From Sabethes cyaneus (lineage: Eukaryota; Arthropoda; Insecta; Diptera; Culicidae), in NCBI RefSeq assembly GCF_943734655.1, contig NC_071354.1:46441044-46505043 (forward strand): DNA of 64,000 nucleotides, written 5' to 3'. Shown one piece after another: positions 1 through 11,800 of this stretch. Position numbers and translations under genes: made by a program. Numbering within the stretch: the first letter of the stretch is position 1; the number at the start of each line of letters is the position of its first letter. The notes beneath the pieces were generated by a model that saw nothing but the letters and a program-made list of their open reading frames with translations, was not told where the DNA came from and ran no database searches.

Positions 1-110
1 TTCTTGCTGACCTGAAACGAACAATCTGACAAAATTTGGTTAAAATCCGAGAAGGTCTAATACAAGTTTGTACTTTTTCTCGGTCACTTGACCTGGTATG
101 ACCCCTATCT
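1..110. repeat. dispersed repeat fragment, copy 1
   Basis: This stretch matches about 55915-56016 at many positions: both share the words ACAATCTG, AAATCC and the string TTTTTCTCGGTCACTTGA in the same order and spacing. It is a diverged, dispersed repeat cut by the window edge. No coding content or element ends are visible, so the family is not named. Confidence 0.6.
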
Positions 111-3100
111 CTTTTAGTTTCGTTGCAATTTAATTTTAAACGCATCGTTTTTGGGCGTTGAATTAGTATCTGAAAACTGCACGAATTCATACATCACGCA
201 TAGCCCACTAGATCACCGCGTGCTACGGCCATGGTCTGACGCGTGTGAAAAACTATTTTTTAGGGTAATTTTGATAAAAACGCCTTAAAAACACTTATTT
301 CAAAGCCTTTTGTTTTCAAATTTTATGAAGTAGAACGTTTAAGGGCAATTACCAATTCAAAAATTACAAAAAAATATTTGCACCGATCTACCTAACACTC
401 TGTAAACCTCCTCCAGTGAATTGGTAAGAATATCAGCCAGCTCATGCTTCTTTGATTTGTTTATAGAAGAACTATTTTCAAACATGACAGCTAAAAACTT
501 AGTAAGACCATTGTCAATTATATTTAAAGTTTTTGTCAACTAAGCCCCTCCCCCCTCTTTCAAATTGATTTTAAAACTGGGCGGGCAAAAGAATTTTTTT
601 TGGATGCGATTAAAAAGTTTATGTGTAAATTTAATGTGAGTACGGAGTGCTTACGTTTCTAGCATGAAAGGGCAGAGGAAGTTCAAATAATGTAATGTAC
701 TGAAAACCGGTAAAATTTTTGATTTTGTCTCCCTTTTTGGAGGTTTTTGCATGGAAAATAGTAGCGAATTGGACTTGAATTTATTAATTTAATTTCAGAT
801 GTTTTCCGAGGACGGATTCCTCTATATTGTTCTTTTTTGTTTTTCAGTGGTTTTTAGGGCTTTAAAGTCACCAATATTCATTGTCGCTTTATTCGTTTTA
901 AACTTGTTTCATTTTATTCCATAACCTTTTGGTTGTACAATCAATTTTATCTTGCTTTTCTACGTTAATATTTGTTCTTAGGCTCCTAAACTTTAAAAGA
1001 GCCTCGACGATTGAATTATTCCTATAAGGCATTGAAAATATTGAAAATGGACAACCATATCTGATAAGCAGTTCGCTCGTCCTTTTTTTCCTAACCACAG
1101 CCTAAACGAGCTGCGCCAATTTCCCCGAAGGACCTCTTGAATGGACCGGAAAATTCGTCCCACCGGGACTATTGCCGACAGCAACAGGAACCGATCGACA
1201 GACAGACCGACCGACCAACCAACCGACTGACTAACCAAACCTGGGGGAAATTTTACGCTACGGATTCTTTACCGCGTGAGCTGAGCTCACGGTAATGCGC
1301 CCGATGCGATGTGCGAACGGCTACAATTTGTTAGGATATTTGTAGCGAAAATGTTTGAATCTAATGGATATTTATTGCTCCCTCTGTTTTTGCTCGGTGG
1401 CCGCTGCACTCGTCGTGTTCAGGTCCAGCCATGCATGGCACTTATGGGATATTTAACCGTAAAGTACAATTTGTATGTGTGTGTATGCCGATCTGAACCG
1501 TCATAAATTTGAACTCGCTCGAGTGGCACAATGTCATAAAAAGGAGTGTAACTTTTTGACTGTGCCATAGAAATGGAATAAGGGAAGGTACCGGCGGCGA
1601 CACCGGCGGCCAAGGCACAATCACTTTCGTTCGAAGAAGGGTGACCCTCGAAATTATTCTCTTCTAGTTTCACTTACCATATCGCTTGCCACTTGGGGTG
1701 GAAAGCAAACTGCATAGCACCGGATGGAGCTTTTAAATAGATGCCGGCTCTCGGAATAAACCGAAGTGGTTACCCCGACAGTGCAGGTTTTTGATTCATG
1801 CCGGATTGCGATTTACTGCGTATTGTGGTGGTAATAAACGGCAGGACCTCCTGTCTGGCACAATCGTACTTACAACCAATGTTGAGGAGGGAGATCGCCC
1901 ATCGACTGCTCGAAAGCTGGTGAGCTTGGCCATCGGCTGGTGGTAATCGCATCGGTCGATTTGTAATGAGCAATCTCAAATGGAATAGAAAACAGAAAGT
2001 CAGGGATTTCTTTGTACTTCAGCAGAAGCTCGACGGAGTCAGCTGCCAAGCGTATGTGTGTCTTTTATAGTTGGCAGAATAGTTTTGTGATACTATTTTA
2101 TAAAGCTGCTGTTCATGGTTGTTTCTTCCTAAGTATATTCTTTACGACTTTCGAAATGGCTGTAATTTTTTTTGCTAAGTAAGTTAGTCTATTCAGTTGA
2201 AATTTATCAAATACGAAAGCTTTTCATATGGACTTTTTTAGCTGTCTAATAAAAGACATGTCATTTAACGCGAACGCGATTTCATCACGTGAAATATTTA
2301 TGCCAAAATGATTGATTTTCAGACTGCATGCCGTATTCAGTTGATGAATTCTTGAAAGCATTCATTTTTAGACGACTATATAAACCATGGAATAGCCATT
2401 GCGTGCTAGAAAAACAAAACTGAAGGCAAAAGCTGAAATAAAACTTTCCTGCAACACTGCTAGACCCCGTCGGTGCACCAACGTTCTACACCCCCAATAT
2501 TAGGTTCAATTCTTCGTGGACATGATACAAATTACAGTACTTAGTACGCCATCAATCCTGCGCCGTACAACAGCAGAAGCGAATCCGGGGTAAAAGGTGT
2601 CGGAAGTGCATTTTATAAACTGGTCATCCCCGTGGAGGATAATGGGGAGAATCACATTACGTAACCAACCAAACCCGATTAATACTTTTAGAATATTAAA
2701 AATAGAACATCGTTTAATGACTGCAACTTGTGAAGATGCTAGTTCCAATTGAAGCTAGGCCGCTTTGCACCGTTATGCTCGACCGAACCTAGGCAAGCAT
2801 GGATTTGTCCGACACAGTCTGAAATGATGGACAAAGGACGAAAGCAGCACCAGAGTTTTTGCACTGTCATTCTTTGATATTTTTCCATCCATTCTCTGTC
2901 ATGAGCTATCGATTGCAATATCACCATGTTCGGTTCGGTCCATCGTACATGTGCGTGCTCTAGCTGATGGAAATTGGTTTATCAACCAGGCAAAAAAAAC
3001 GAAACGTTCAATAATCTTCGCCATACAGTCATGTAGCAGGCTCGATATTTCCACAAAGCCCGCTTGATTACACAGAAAGTGTAATGAAGAAATGACTTTT

Positions 3101-3263
3101 TCGTTTCTATAGTGGTTCGCATGCTGGTAATTCTTTAACTTCTAGGTTTCTGCTCTTACATATTTTTTGCAAAACATTTTGTATCCTGTATCTTTTAAGT
3201 TAAAAATTTTGATTTTATTCAGCCAAGTTTCACAGACTTTCGACAAGTTGAACCTAATTTAAC
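111..3263. other. gene-poor stretch, no recognised gene
   Basis: I recognise no gene here. From about 505 it contains the start of the MITE family described at 17551-17933 (AAAGTTTTTGTC followed by a C-run), but the other end is not clear. Around 1194-1235 there is a short (GACC/AACC)-type tract. Short reading frames on both strands (for example minus 2506-2748 and 2739-2927) match no protein I recognise. Base composition is ordinary AT-rich intergenic DNA. Confidence 0.5.
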
Positions 3264-3577
3264 TAATTCGATCACATCTTTATTGATTTTAAAGCAACAT
3301 ACGATACAATCGATCGAGACCAGCTATGGCAGATAATGCACGAACATGGTTTGCCGGATAAACTGACGCAACTAATCAGAGCTACATTAGATCAAGTGCT
3401 GTATTTCGTGCACATCTCGGGGATACTTTCGAGTCCCTTTGAGCACGACACGGGTAGAGACAAGGTGACGGCTTATCTTGCATGCTATTCATCATCGCTC
3501 TTTAGGGGATGATCCGACGAAAGCAGAGTCTAGGAGGATTGGGTTGATTATAATTGCGTCGAAGACCAAGTACTTGA
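3264..3577 (+). pseudogene. LINE reverse transcriptase relic (fragment 1)
   Basis: Translation from about 3273 gives HIFIDFKATYDTIDRDQLW, then a motif of the form IMHEHGLPDKLTQLIRATLD, the palm-domain region of non-LTR retrotransposon reverse transcriptases, where the first catalytic Asp lies in the F-x-D-F-x-x-A-Y-D block. The family's QGD/LLFN block is degenerate, and the sequence then jumps to a later RT segment (KAESRRIGL...SKTKYL, about 3515-3572), so the FADD segment is deleted. The same family recurs at 38330 and 54829. The clade is unresolved; the wording resembles LINE families common in dipterans. It is dead: truncated at both ends, with an internal deletion and frame changes, and it joins a BEL/Pao fragment at about 3575. 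Confidence 0.8.
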
Positions 3578-4078
3578 GTGCTTGATGGAGTCCCAGAAGA
3601 AGATCGTGAGAAGCTGGCATGCATAGAAGAATCGAGTGCAAATGAGACAATCAGAGCATTGGGTATCCTATGGAATCCAAAAAGTGACCAGTTCCTGTTT
3701 TGGAGAAGTCCGAATTCTATGCAACCGCACGAGGTGACCAAGAAGTATGTTTTATCTGTAATTGCCAAGTTGTTTGATCCCCTCGGATTCGTAGCGCCTG
3801 TGCTAGTGGTGGCTATCATGCAGCAATTATGGGCAAGCAAATTAGTTTTACGCCGATCCAACATGTGGTGGAGCGGACCGCCATTTTTGCAGGAGAACTA
3901 CTTCGAGATAGAGCAAATTCCAGAGATACGAGGCAACGAAATTTCAGAATTGACGACGACAACTATTTGTAATCCAGCGGTTAATGTTGAACACGAGCTT
4001 GTATTCGAACGTTTCGGATCATTCTACAAACTTCAGCGTGTACTTGCCCAAGTCGTGAGATTTACTCGGTTACTTTGA
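3578..4078 (+). pseudogene. BEL/Pao retrotransposon pol relic, internally deleted
   Basis: A 166-residue open frame carries two separate blocks of BEL/Pao polyprotein. Residues about 27-66 contain ALGILWNPKSDQF, then TKKYVLSVIAKLFDPLG, FVAPV and QQLWA, the hallmark of the RT/peptidase-A17 region. From about residue 97 the text jumps to NMWWSGPPFLQE, and from about 138 to EHELVFERFGSFYKLQRV, which resemble the linker before the integrase. The intervening RNase H region is missing, so this is an internal deletion that happens to keep the frame. It abuts a LINE relic upstream and ends in a stop; no LTR is recognised nearby. Family assignment is from motif recognition. No function is expected. 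Confidence 0.85.
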
Positions 4079-4239
4079 ATGCAAAAGGAGGATCGCAAAT
4101 TGTTTAGTTATGTTTCCGTACACGGTATGCGAATGGCTATGGAATACATTATACGAGTACTGCAGAGAATCGAATTAAGTGAAGAGATACAGTGTATCCA
4201 GCGAGGTAAAATGCCAAAGCGTATGGCAGCTGTGCTACC

Positions 4240-4770
<531 letters not shown>

Positions 4771-5102
4771 GATTTGAACCATATGAAAGAGAAGCCTTGC
4801 AAACCCTTAATTTCCAAATTTCATGACGATTGGACTTATAGTTTGAAAGTTACATAAAGTAATGTGAAAAAATAGTATTTAAAACATATTTATGTAACAT
4901 ATAACCATTAATTTAATGAAAAAGATCACACATTTTATTATTATTTGAAAATTACTGCTGAGATCTATCAAACGAAACTGAGTTATTTAAAATCGGACGG
5001 TTCATTCAAAAGTTATTCAAACTTTAACACTTAAGCACCGTTTATTAAACCGTTAAAACGTGTGAAATCAAAACATATTAATCAAATGTTGATTGTATTC
5101 AA

Positions 5103-5200
5103 TGTGTGTGATGTATGTGTGTATGTATGTATGTATGTATGTATCTATGTATGTATCTATGTATGTATGTATGTATGTATGTATGTATGTGTGTATGTGA
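5103..5200. repeat. (TATG)n microsatellite with TATC variants
   Basis: A tetranucleotide tract of TATG units with two TATC variants and short TG runs at each edge. It lies about 520 bp after the TG tract, in AT-rich sequence without genes. Confidence 0.95.
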
Positions 5201-5287
5201 TGACAATTTGCAAATTTTTAAAGCATTGAAATTCAAGAAAAGTGAGAAACACGTCAATTGTGTGAAGTTTTTGAAGCCTCTTAGTGG

Positions 5288-5500
5288 AATACGAACTCTG
5301 AAATTGAAGAAAAGAAAAAGCTTTTACCGACTAAATTCCACTATTTAATATTTATTCGCGACAGATACGTATACGCTTTGAAATAAGACACTGATGAAGC
5401 CTGCACGTCGTAGACGAACTATGTGTCTGTTGCAAATAAATATTAAATAGTGGAATTCAATCGAAAAGTTTTTTATTTTCTTTGATTTCAGATTTCAATT
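5288..5500 (+). repeat. palindromic element containing a degenerate hammerhead core
   Basis: Two arms are inverted copies: the left arm (about 5290-5378, including CCACTATTTAATATTTATT) pairs with the right arm (about 5418-5500, AATAAATATTAAATAGTGG). Between them at 5387-5431 lies a sequence laid out like a hammerhead ribozyme. The left arm also holds an inverted copy of the ribozyme's 3' half (GACAGATACGTAT at about 5371). A related copy, without the palindrome, is at 44024-44150. The combination of ribozyme and terminal inversion recalls Penelope-like elements and retrozymes; that link is inference, since no reverse transcriptase or GIY-YIG reading frame is present. Confidence 0.6.
5387..5431 (+). 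ncRNA. degenerate hammerhead ribozyme-like motif
   Basis: GACA, then CTGATGA, a helix-II-like GCCT...AGAC, GAAC, TATGTG, TC and TGTT are arranged as in the better-preserved copy at 44024. The invariant GAAA is GAAC, helix II has a C-A mismatch, and stem I needs a G-U pair. It is probably inactive. The assignment rests on alignment with the 44 kb copy. Confidence 0.55.
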
Positions 5501-6203
5501 GTCATTTTCTTCACTTGTTGTTACTCACAATTGTACAAGAAAAGCAAGAAGCGAAGAAAAGCAGTTAATTTAAGTATGTAGGTATAGTGGTGTACAGGAT
5601 TAAAAATACTAGTGAGTTGATTTTTCCAAATAAATTTATACAAATTTCAAACAAATTTTGCGCATCAATAGATGCTCTTTTCAGTCAATAGATACTAGAG
5701 CTTAGAAATGTTATATGAAAAATAGGAAGTAAACGTTGCACGGTAGTAATTTTGTAAGATTTGTTTTCGTTAGTGACATTTTAAGGACAGATGTCTTATG
5801 TCCTGTATCATGTTTTAATAAAAAAAATCAAAAATGACAAGCACTGAAAATCATATCGATCATATTTCCCATTCTCAAGCATGTTTATGGCGCAGCTTTT
5901 GCACTATTTTTCGACCTCTTCTTGTTTTCCTAACCCTCTAACATTGTAAAAACGATGCGATCAAGCTAATGACTATCTTTTCATGAAAGAAGCTTAAGTT
6001 TTGATTTTCAGGCAAAAATAATTATGTGAAGGAGCGCCAGCTAAGAAAAAATTCAATTTCTCTTTTTTATAATGCTCTATCCAGTTATTTTTTCTAATTC
6101 AGATATATTGCAAAATTGAATGAAGCCAAGCAAACTAATAGTAAAATTTTGAGATCAATCATTTTGTTGTAGATATCCTTTTTCTTCAAAAGCGAAATAT
6201 AAT
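5501..6203. other. left flank of the gypsy insertion, possible host MITE
   Basis: No gene is seen. At about 5931-5942 there is AACCCTCTAAC, and across the gypsy insertion at about 15968-15978 its inverse GTTAGAGGGTT. Taking the retrotransposon out leaves roughly 450 bp between these inverted ends, so the element may have landed in an older inverted-repeat element. The left end of that element is not otherwise defined. Confidence 0.4.
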
Positions 6204-7543
6204 TGTAACGCTTTCAATTTTACCGATACTGAACAAAGCGTTACATGCCAATTCTCCCTATGCCCGGACTGACCAGAAAGGTTTTTAAATGCCTTTGCCT
6301 ACAACGGCTTAAGCGCCACTTTCGTATCCGAAAGACCGTTGCGGAAGATGGATAGGGATGCCCGACCGAGGACTCTTATCTCGGGGCGAGTATTTCAAAC
6401 CTCAAAGACCTTCTACGAAGCTAACCGACAACTAAGTTTCAGACTCAACAAATTTGAATCGTACTAAAACAAACGCGACGAACAATCCTACGCATAAAAA
6501 AAACCTTCACTTCTGTACAAACTCTTATTCACGTATCATCATTTATTAATAGCCCTCGAATATCGTCCGCGCAAAGTTAAAGCTATTTAGCAGAAGGTTT
6601 ACAAATGTATTCGCCCTTGGCGACAAACCATGGTTCGTATCTTAGCTTCTAGTGCACTTCTTATCGTCTACACATAACAATTGGTCCATTTTTAAACCCA
6701 ACACGGGTATTGTTTCACCACGGTGGGTGTCTCGACTACTGGTGGGTATCCCAACGATGTCCACATAGTCCGGTGCTCTACCGGGTCGCGTTCCTTGCCA
6801 CCGCAACCCAGGAAGCTTTACGGCGAAGCGGCTGGTTTTTCTCGAGCGGGTGGGAAACTTCAGTAGCGTAGTTTAGGCTGCTTCGCGGATGAATCGGTAT
6901 TCGTTTTATGCACCGAAAAGTATTGCCGCCGGTCCAAATTTGATCCGGAATTAGCTTTTCCGGCCTCGCACTCCAGATTAGCACCCACGTTTATGGGTTC
7001 CTATAAACGTGGTAGTTACAATGGCGGTCTAAAACCTACCAAATTGAAGGTAATTCTTACCTTCAGATTTTAACGATTTCGCACACTTTTAGCCTTTGCT
7101 AAATAATTAATAGTCGGGGTTTTTTCAACACTCGCGACTTTTATCTGTTTTTCACTACTGCTAAATTTGTCTTAACTTTAAGTGTTAAAAATCCGCGATC
7201 ACGCGACTAAACTTTTCTAGACCAGCACTTGAACAAAAGTGAAGCTGCGTCTAATTGTTCGCATTTCCCAAACCGATCTTTTATTTTGGGTGGCCTTGAG
7301 TAGACCAATCATCGACATTTAATTATTATCATAACTCATTTGTCGCTTGTCTTTGAAAGTCATTTGAAACTCTCTATACTCTAATTCGCATCGAATTTCC
7401 CGAAGCTAATTGCTTTCGATCGGGCTGATGGGCATATGAGGGTTATCTGGGTATTCGGGTGAAAGCTTTATTTAGTTTCGTAGTAGGCTAATTAAAGGCG
7501 TTAATCTTGATTTTATCAAAGCCGATCTAATCCAATCGTTACA
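6204..7543 (-). repeat. 3' LTR of the gypsy element
   Basis: 1340 bp, starting TGTAACGC and ending GTTACA. By reading it is identical to the right LTR except for six instead of seven T at about 7120. On the minus strand it holds AATAAA-like polyadenylation candidates (about 7464-7470 and 7280). A 68-codon minus frame at 6778-6984 is repeated in the other LTR and has no known counterpart. Confidence 0.96.
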
Positions 7544-8842
7544 TTCGACTTTACTATTTTAATAAAAATTTTGAAATAAAATTTCAAAATTTTTATTACG
7601 GTCTGTACTTAGTATTACTTAAACATGAATTACATATATTGACTTTAAAAATAATGGCATTATCTTCAGCACAACTATTTTGTTCATAGGTAAGTATATA
7701 GTCATTAATATATTTTTTTTTTAAATTCGTATGAGAGCTTGTTTTTGTGACTATTTTTCGTATCGTAAGGTCAGTTGTTGTTTTCCTATTTCGTAAATAA
7801 ATTCCTATACCACTCCCTCATTCTAACTGTAATTCTACTTCATTCACAACGAAAAAATTTGTTCTAATTCACTCCGTATTCTTACGGAAAACTTTTCCAA
7901 TCTAACTCCATAACTCCAGACACTTCTGGAAAACTTCGTATTCTTATTGAAGACGTTTTTGAATCCAAATCTATAACTCCAGTTACTGCTGGAAGAGTAA
8001 AACGTACTCTAACGAAAAATGTATAACTCCAGATACGTCTGGAAAATAGAATCATACCTCCACGAAAATTTACGTAACGGTATTTCAAACAAACTTATCA
8101 TTTAGACTCCCGATTTTTCTGGAAAAATTTGTTTACCAAATCTTATTAAAACTCAATCTTGCTTCATCCTAAACTCTGCTAATGTATAATTGTAGGCTGA
8201 ACTTAAAGCTTTTCTGAATGTTGGCGAACTTGACCGTTTCTGGCTGTTCCCAATTTTAAGGCGAAAGGCGAACTGTGGATCGTATCGTCTTCTTTTGCCT
8301 CCTACTTTTGACCTGTCAAACTCTGTATCTAAATTTACAAATTGCTTCACGTTTTTCTTTGTTCGCGTAATTTTTTCGATAAAATAGTAGTATTTAGTAC
8401 TATTTTCCCCTCTCGACTTGGTTTACCTGACCAGCAAAGTTGTTGCTACGTGGATTCACTAAGGTACGTAGCTTAATTTGTACGTCTAATCGAAAATTTT
8501 GCTCTTTTCTATTTCATGAAAGCCTGGCAAACCTGCACCGGTGTTTTAGTTGCACATTGGGATCGTATCACTTCAATGGCATTAGTTTATGTACATAGCT
8601 TGATAAAGATCTTTGATCATTCTTTTTCCAACAATGGGCGGAAACAACTGAGTGACATCGCCACATTGCGGTGTTTTACTACTGTTTTGCTTGATTTTTT
8701 TCTTGTTATCTTCAATGAGTTGATGAGAGGAAACTACTCGGCCTGTTTGCTTTCTGAGCGTTGCATTTCGGGTGCATTCATCCTGAGGTTTGTATTTACA
8801 TTATTATTCCCGATGTACGAAGAGATTTGTATTGAAATAATA
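7544..8842 (-). other. gypsy 3' internal region without a recognised gene
   Basis: About 1.3 kb between the pol stop and the 3' LTR. Errantiviruses keep an env gene here, but no membrane protein frame is seen; only short minus frames at 8153-8350 and 7882-8088. At 7914-8123 there are four related palindromic words (TCCAG, 5-6 bases, CTGGA; the last decayed). The 7882-8088 frame partly follows these repeats, with related peptides VTGVIDLD and VSGVMELD. The polypurine tract next to the LTR is weak on the minus strand. Confidence 0.6.
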
Positions 8843-11800
8843 CTAAACTTTTTTCAAAAACGATTCGTGATATGTTCCTGATATCCTTTTCCCCTCCAAA
8901 TCCTCTAATATGTACGTGTTCGACCCTACTTTTTTCCTAATCTTAACCAAATCATATTTTTTTGCAAATTTCCCTACCCAATTTTTTTCTTTTGATGACA
9001 AATTCACATTCTTTTTGTAGACCGTTTCGCCTTCTGAAAACTGTCGTTTACTATTGGTCCTCAGATTGTATGTCTTTGAATACTTTTCATAAGCTTTTAA
9101 CATGTTTTTTCTAGCAATTTCGCATAGCTTAGCAGATCGTTCATCTATCTTTGGAGAAACAAATTCGGTTTGATCTGTGAACTCCCGCAAATGTTCATAT
9201 TCACTTCCAAGACTAACCATGTTCTTTCCGAAATTAATAAAATATGGGCTATATCCGGTACTATCGTGGACGGCTGTTCTGATTGCTTTAGCAATAATTT
9301 GAATGTCATTGTCCCACTCACGATGTGACGTGCTTTCATTCAGGGCACAACGGATGGCGGTGACAATTACTCGATTAACCCTTTCAGTGGGGTTTGGGGC
9401 CGGATGGTAAACCGCTAGGTTCCAATGACTTACATCATATTTCTCTAACAGTTTTTTGAATTGACGTGAGAGAAATACTGTTGCATTATCACTTATGCAA
9501 ATTTGAGGCGTACCAAATAGAAGAAAAATCATGTTTTCGAGAAAAGCACAAACCGGGCCAGCTGTTGCATTTCGCATACACTGGATTAAAACAAATTTCG
9601 AAAAGAAATCGGATATCACCAAAGCCCAAATGTTGCCATTCTTTGACCTAGGGTAAGGCCCTAAAAAATCGAGGGAAATCATTTCCCATGGCCTTGAGCA
9701 TAATTTTGGTTTTCCACAAGGAGGAGTAGTGTTTACATTATCCACCTTAGATTCTTTACACACTCTGCATGAAGAACAAAATTTCCTTATGTCAGAGGAC
9801 ATTTGTGGCCAATAATTACGTTCTCTAATTTTTGCTAATGTCTTGGTAAATCCTAGGTGTGCTTCATTATGAATTTGCTTACATATTGGGATTCTCTCTA
9901 CTAAAGGTACTACATATTTCCATTTAAAGGCTGAATCTTCTAGTGCTGATGTGTTAGAGATGAATTTAAATAATTTACCGTCAACTACCCGAAAGTCTTT
10001 GTATTTTTCAGGGAATTTCAAAACCTGCTCTTTAAGATTTGTTGTGTATTCATCTGAAAGCTGTGTCTCAATTGTATTTATAGTTCTCGACAGTGCGTCT
10101 GCGGTAATATTTTCTGAACCTTTTTTGTATTGTAACTCAATATCATATTTGGACAACTTAAGTGCCCAACGCGCAATTCGAGGCGATTTTGATTCGATCG
10201 ACATGGTTTTCAGAAAGGTTAAGCTCATCGCGTCCGTTTGGATAATAAATTTCGTACCCTCCACGAAATGTCTGAAATTCTCTATACTAAGCAGAACTCC
10301 TAAACACTCACGTTCCGTTGCACTATATTTTCGTTGTGTACTAGACAATTTTTTTGAAAAGTAAGCGATTATTCTTCTTTCGTTCTTTTGGATTTGAATC
10401 AAGACGGCGCCTATCGCTTGGTCGGAACTGTCGGTCTCTATTACAAATGGTAGAGTGAAGTCCGGATTTGATAAAATGGGAGCAGATACTAACGCGGATT
10501 TTAAACTTTGAAAGGACACGTTAGCTTCTTCTGTCCAAATAAACGTTTTCTTCCCTTTTTTCAGAAGGTCTGATATTTTCGCTGTTTTATCCGAAAAGTT
10601 TGGTATAAAACGTCTGTAGAATCCCGCGAGACCTAATAACCTTCTCACGTCTTTGATGTTCTTCGGTTCAGGGTAATCTAGAACGGGTTGAATTTTTGAA
10701 CTATCCACCGACAATCCGGCTTCAGATAACACGTATCCTAAGTATTGAATTCGCTTTTGGCAAAACTTTGACTTTAAGATGTTTATTGTTAGATTTGCTG
10801 CCGATAATCTCTCTGCAACTAATTTAATTAATTTTAAATGTTCTGAGAAGCAGTTCGAAATTATTATTATATCGTCTAAGTAGACATATACAACGGGCTC
10901 TAAATCGTGTCCTAACACTTTTGACATGAGTCGTGCCATCGTTGCAGGCGCGTTTGTGAGGCCAAACGGCATGACGGTAAATCTGTACAGTCCACGACTT
11001 GTCCTAAAAGCGGTCTTATTTCTGGATTCGTGTTCTAATGGAACTTGATAGTAAGATTCTGAGAGGTCTATAATCGAGAAATAACGTGATTTTTGAATGC
11101 GTTGTAAAATTCCTATCATGTCTGGGAACGGAAAATCATCTCGCTTTGTACAAGCGTTTAGTCGTCTACTATCAAGACATATCCTCCATTTATTGTTCGG
11201 TTTTCGAATCGCTAGAATTGGGTTTAGAAAGTCTACTGGTCCTTCGCATTCTTCTATTACTCCTAATCTTAACATGCGTTGGATATCTTGTTCTATTCCT
11301 TCTTCCTTTTTCATAGATTGTCGGTACAACGCGATCTTTTTCGGGCGAGCATCTGATATGAGTTCTATTTTATGTTGTAGAATTTGTGTGCGACCTAACT
11401 TGTTGTCTTGAGTAATCGGAAATTTTTGAATTGCTTCGAAGAGCGCCTGTTTTTCCTCTTGAATTAGTTCATGTTCCGTTATGATATCTTCTGGAGTTTC
11501 GATTCGTGTTTCCGGAATTTCTAAGGTCGGAATATTCAAACTTTCGTCTTCTTCTACTATATCATTCTTTGTTTGTTCTTCGGTATCTTTTTGCGAAACC
11601 GTTATTGATAAGACATTTTGCCGATTCGAAAAATAATCATCGTTGAAGTGTAATTCGTTGCTAGATTCATTCACAGGGAGTTTCATTACTGGTTTTTCTT
11701 TTGGATTATTAGTTTCTCTACTCAGACAATAACCGAAAGCACATAGGAAATCAATTCCTAAAATCAGATCTTTTGAAATTTCCGGTACTACAACTGTCGA

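Noticed and set aside
6778..6984. 68-codon minus frame, repeated at 15020-15226
   Set aside because: It lies within both LTRs and is identical because the LTRs are; no start context or family supports a protein.
7544..8842. env gene that would make the element an errantivirus
   Set aside because: No frame of suitable length, no signal peptide, no membrane segment; only frames under 70 codons.
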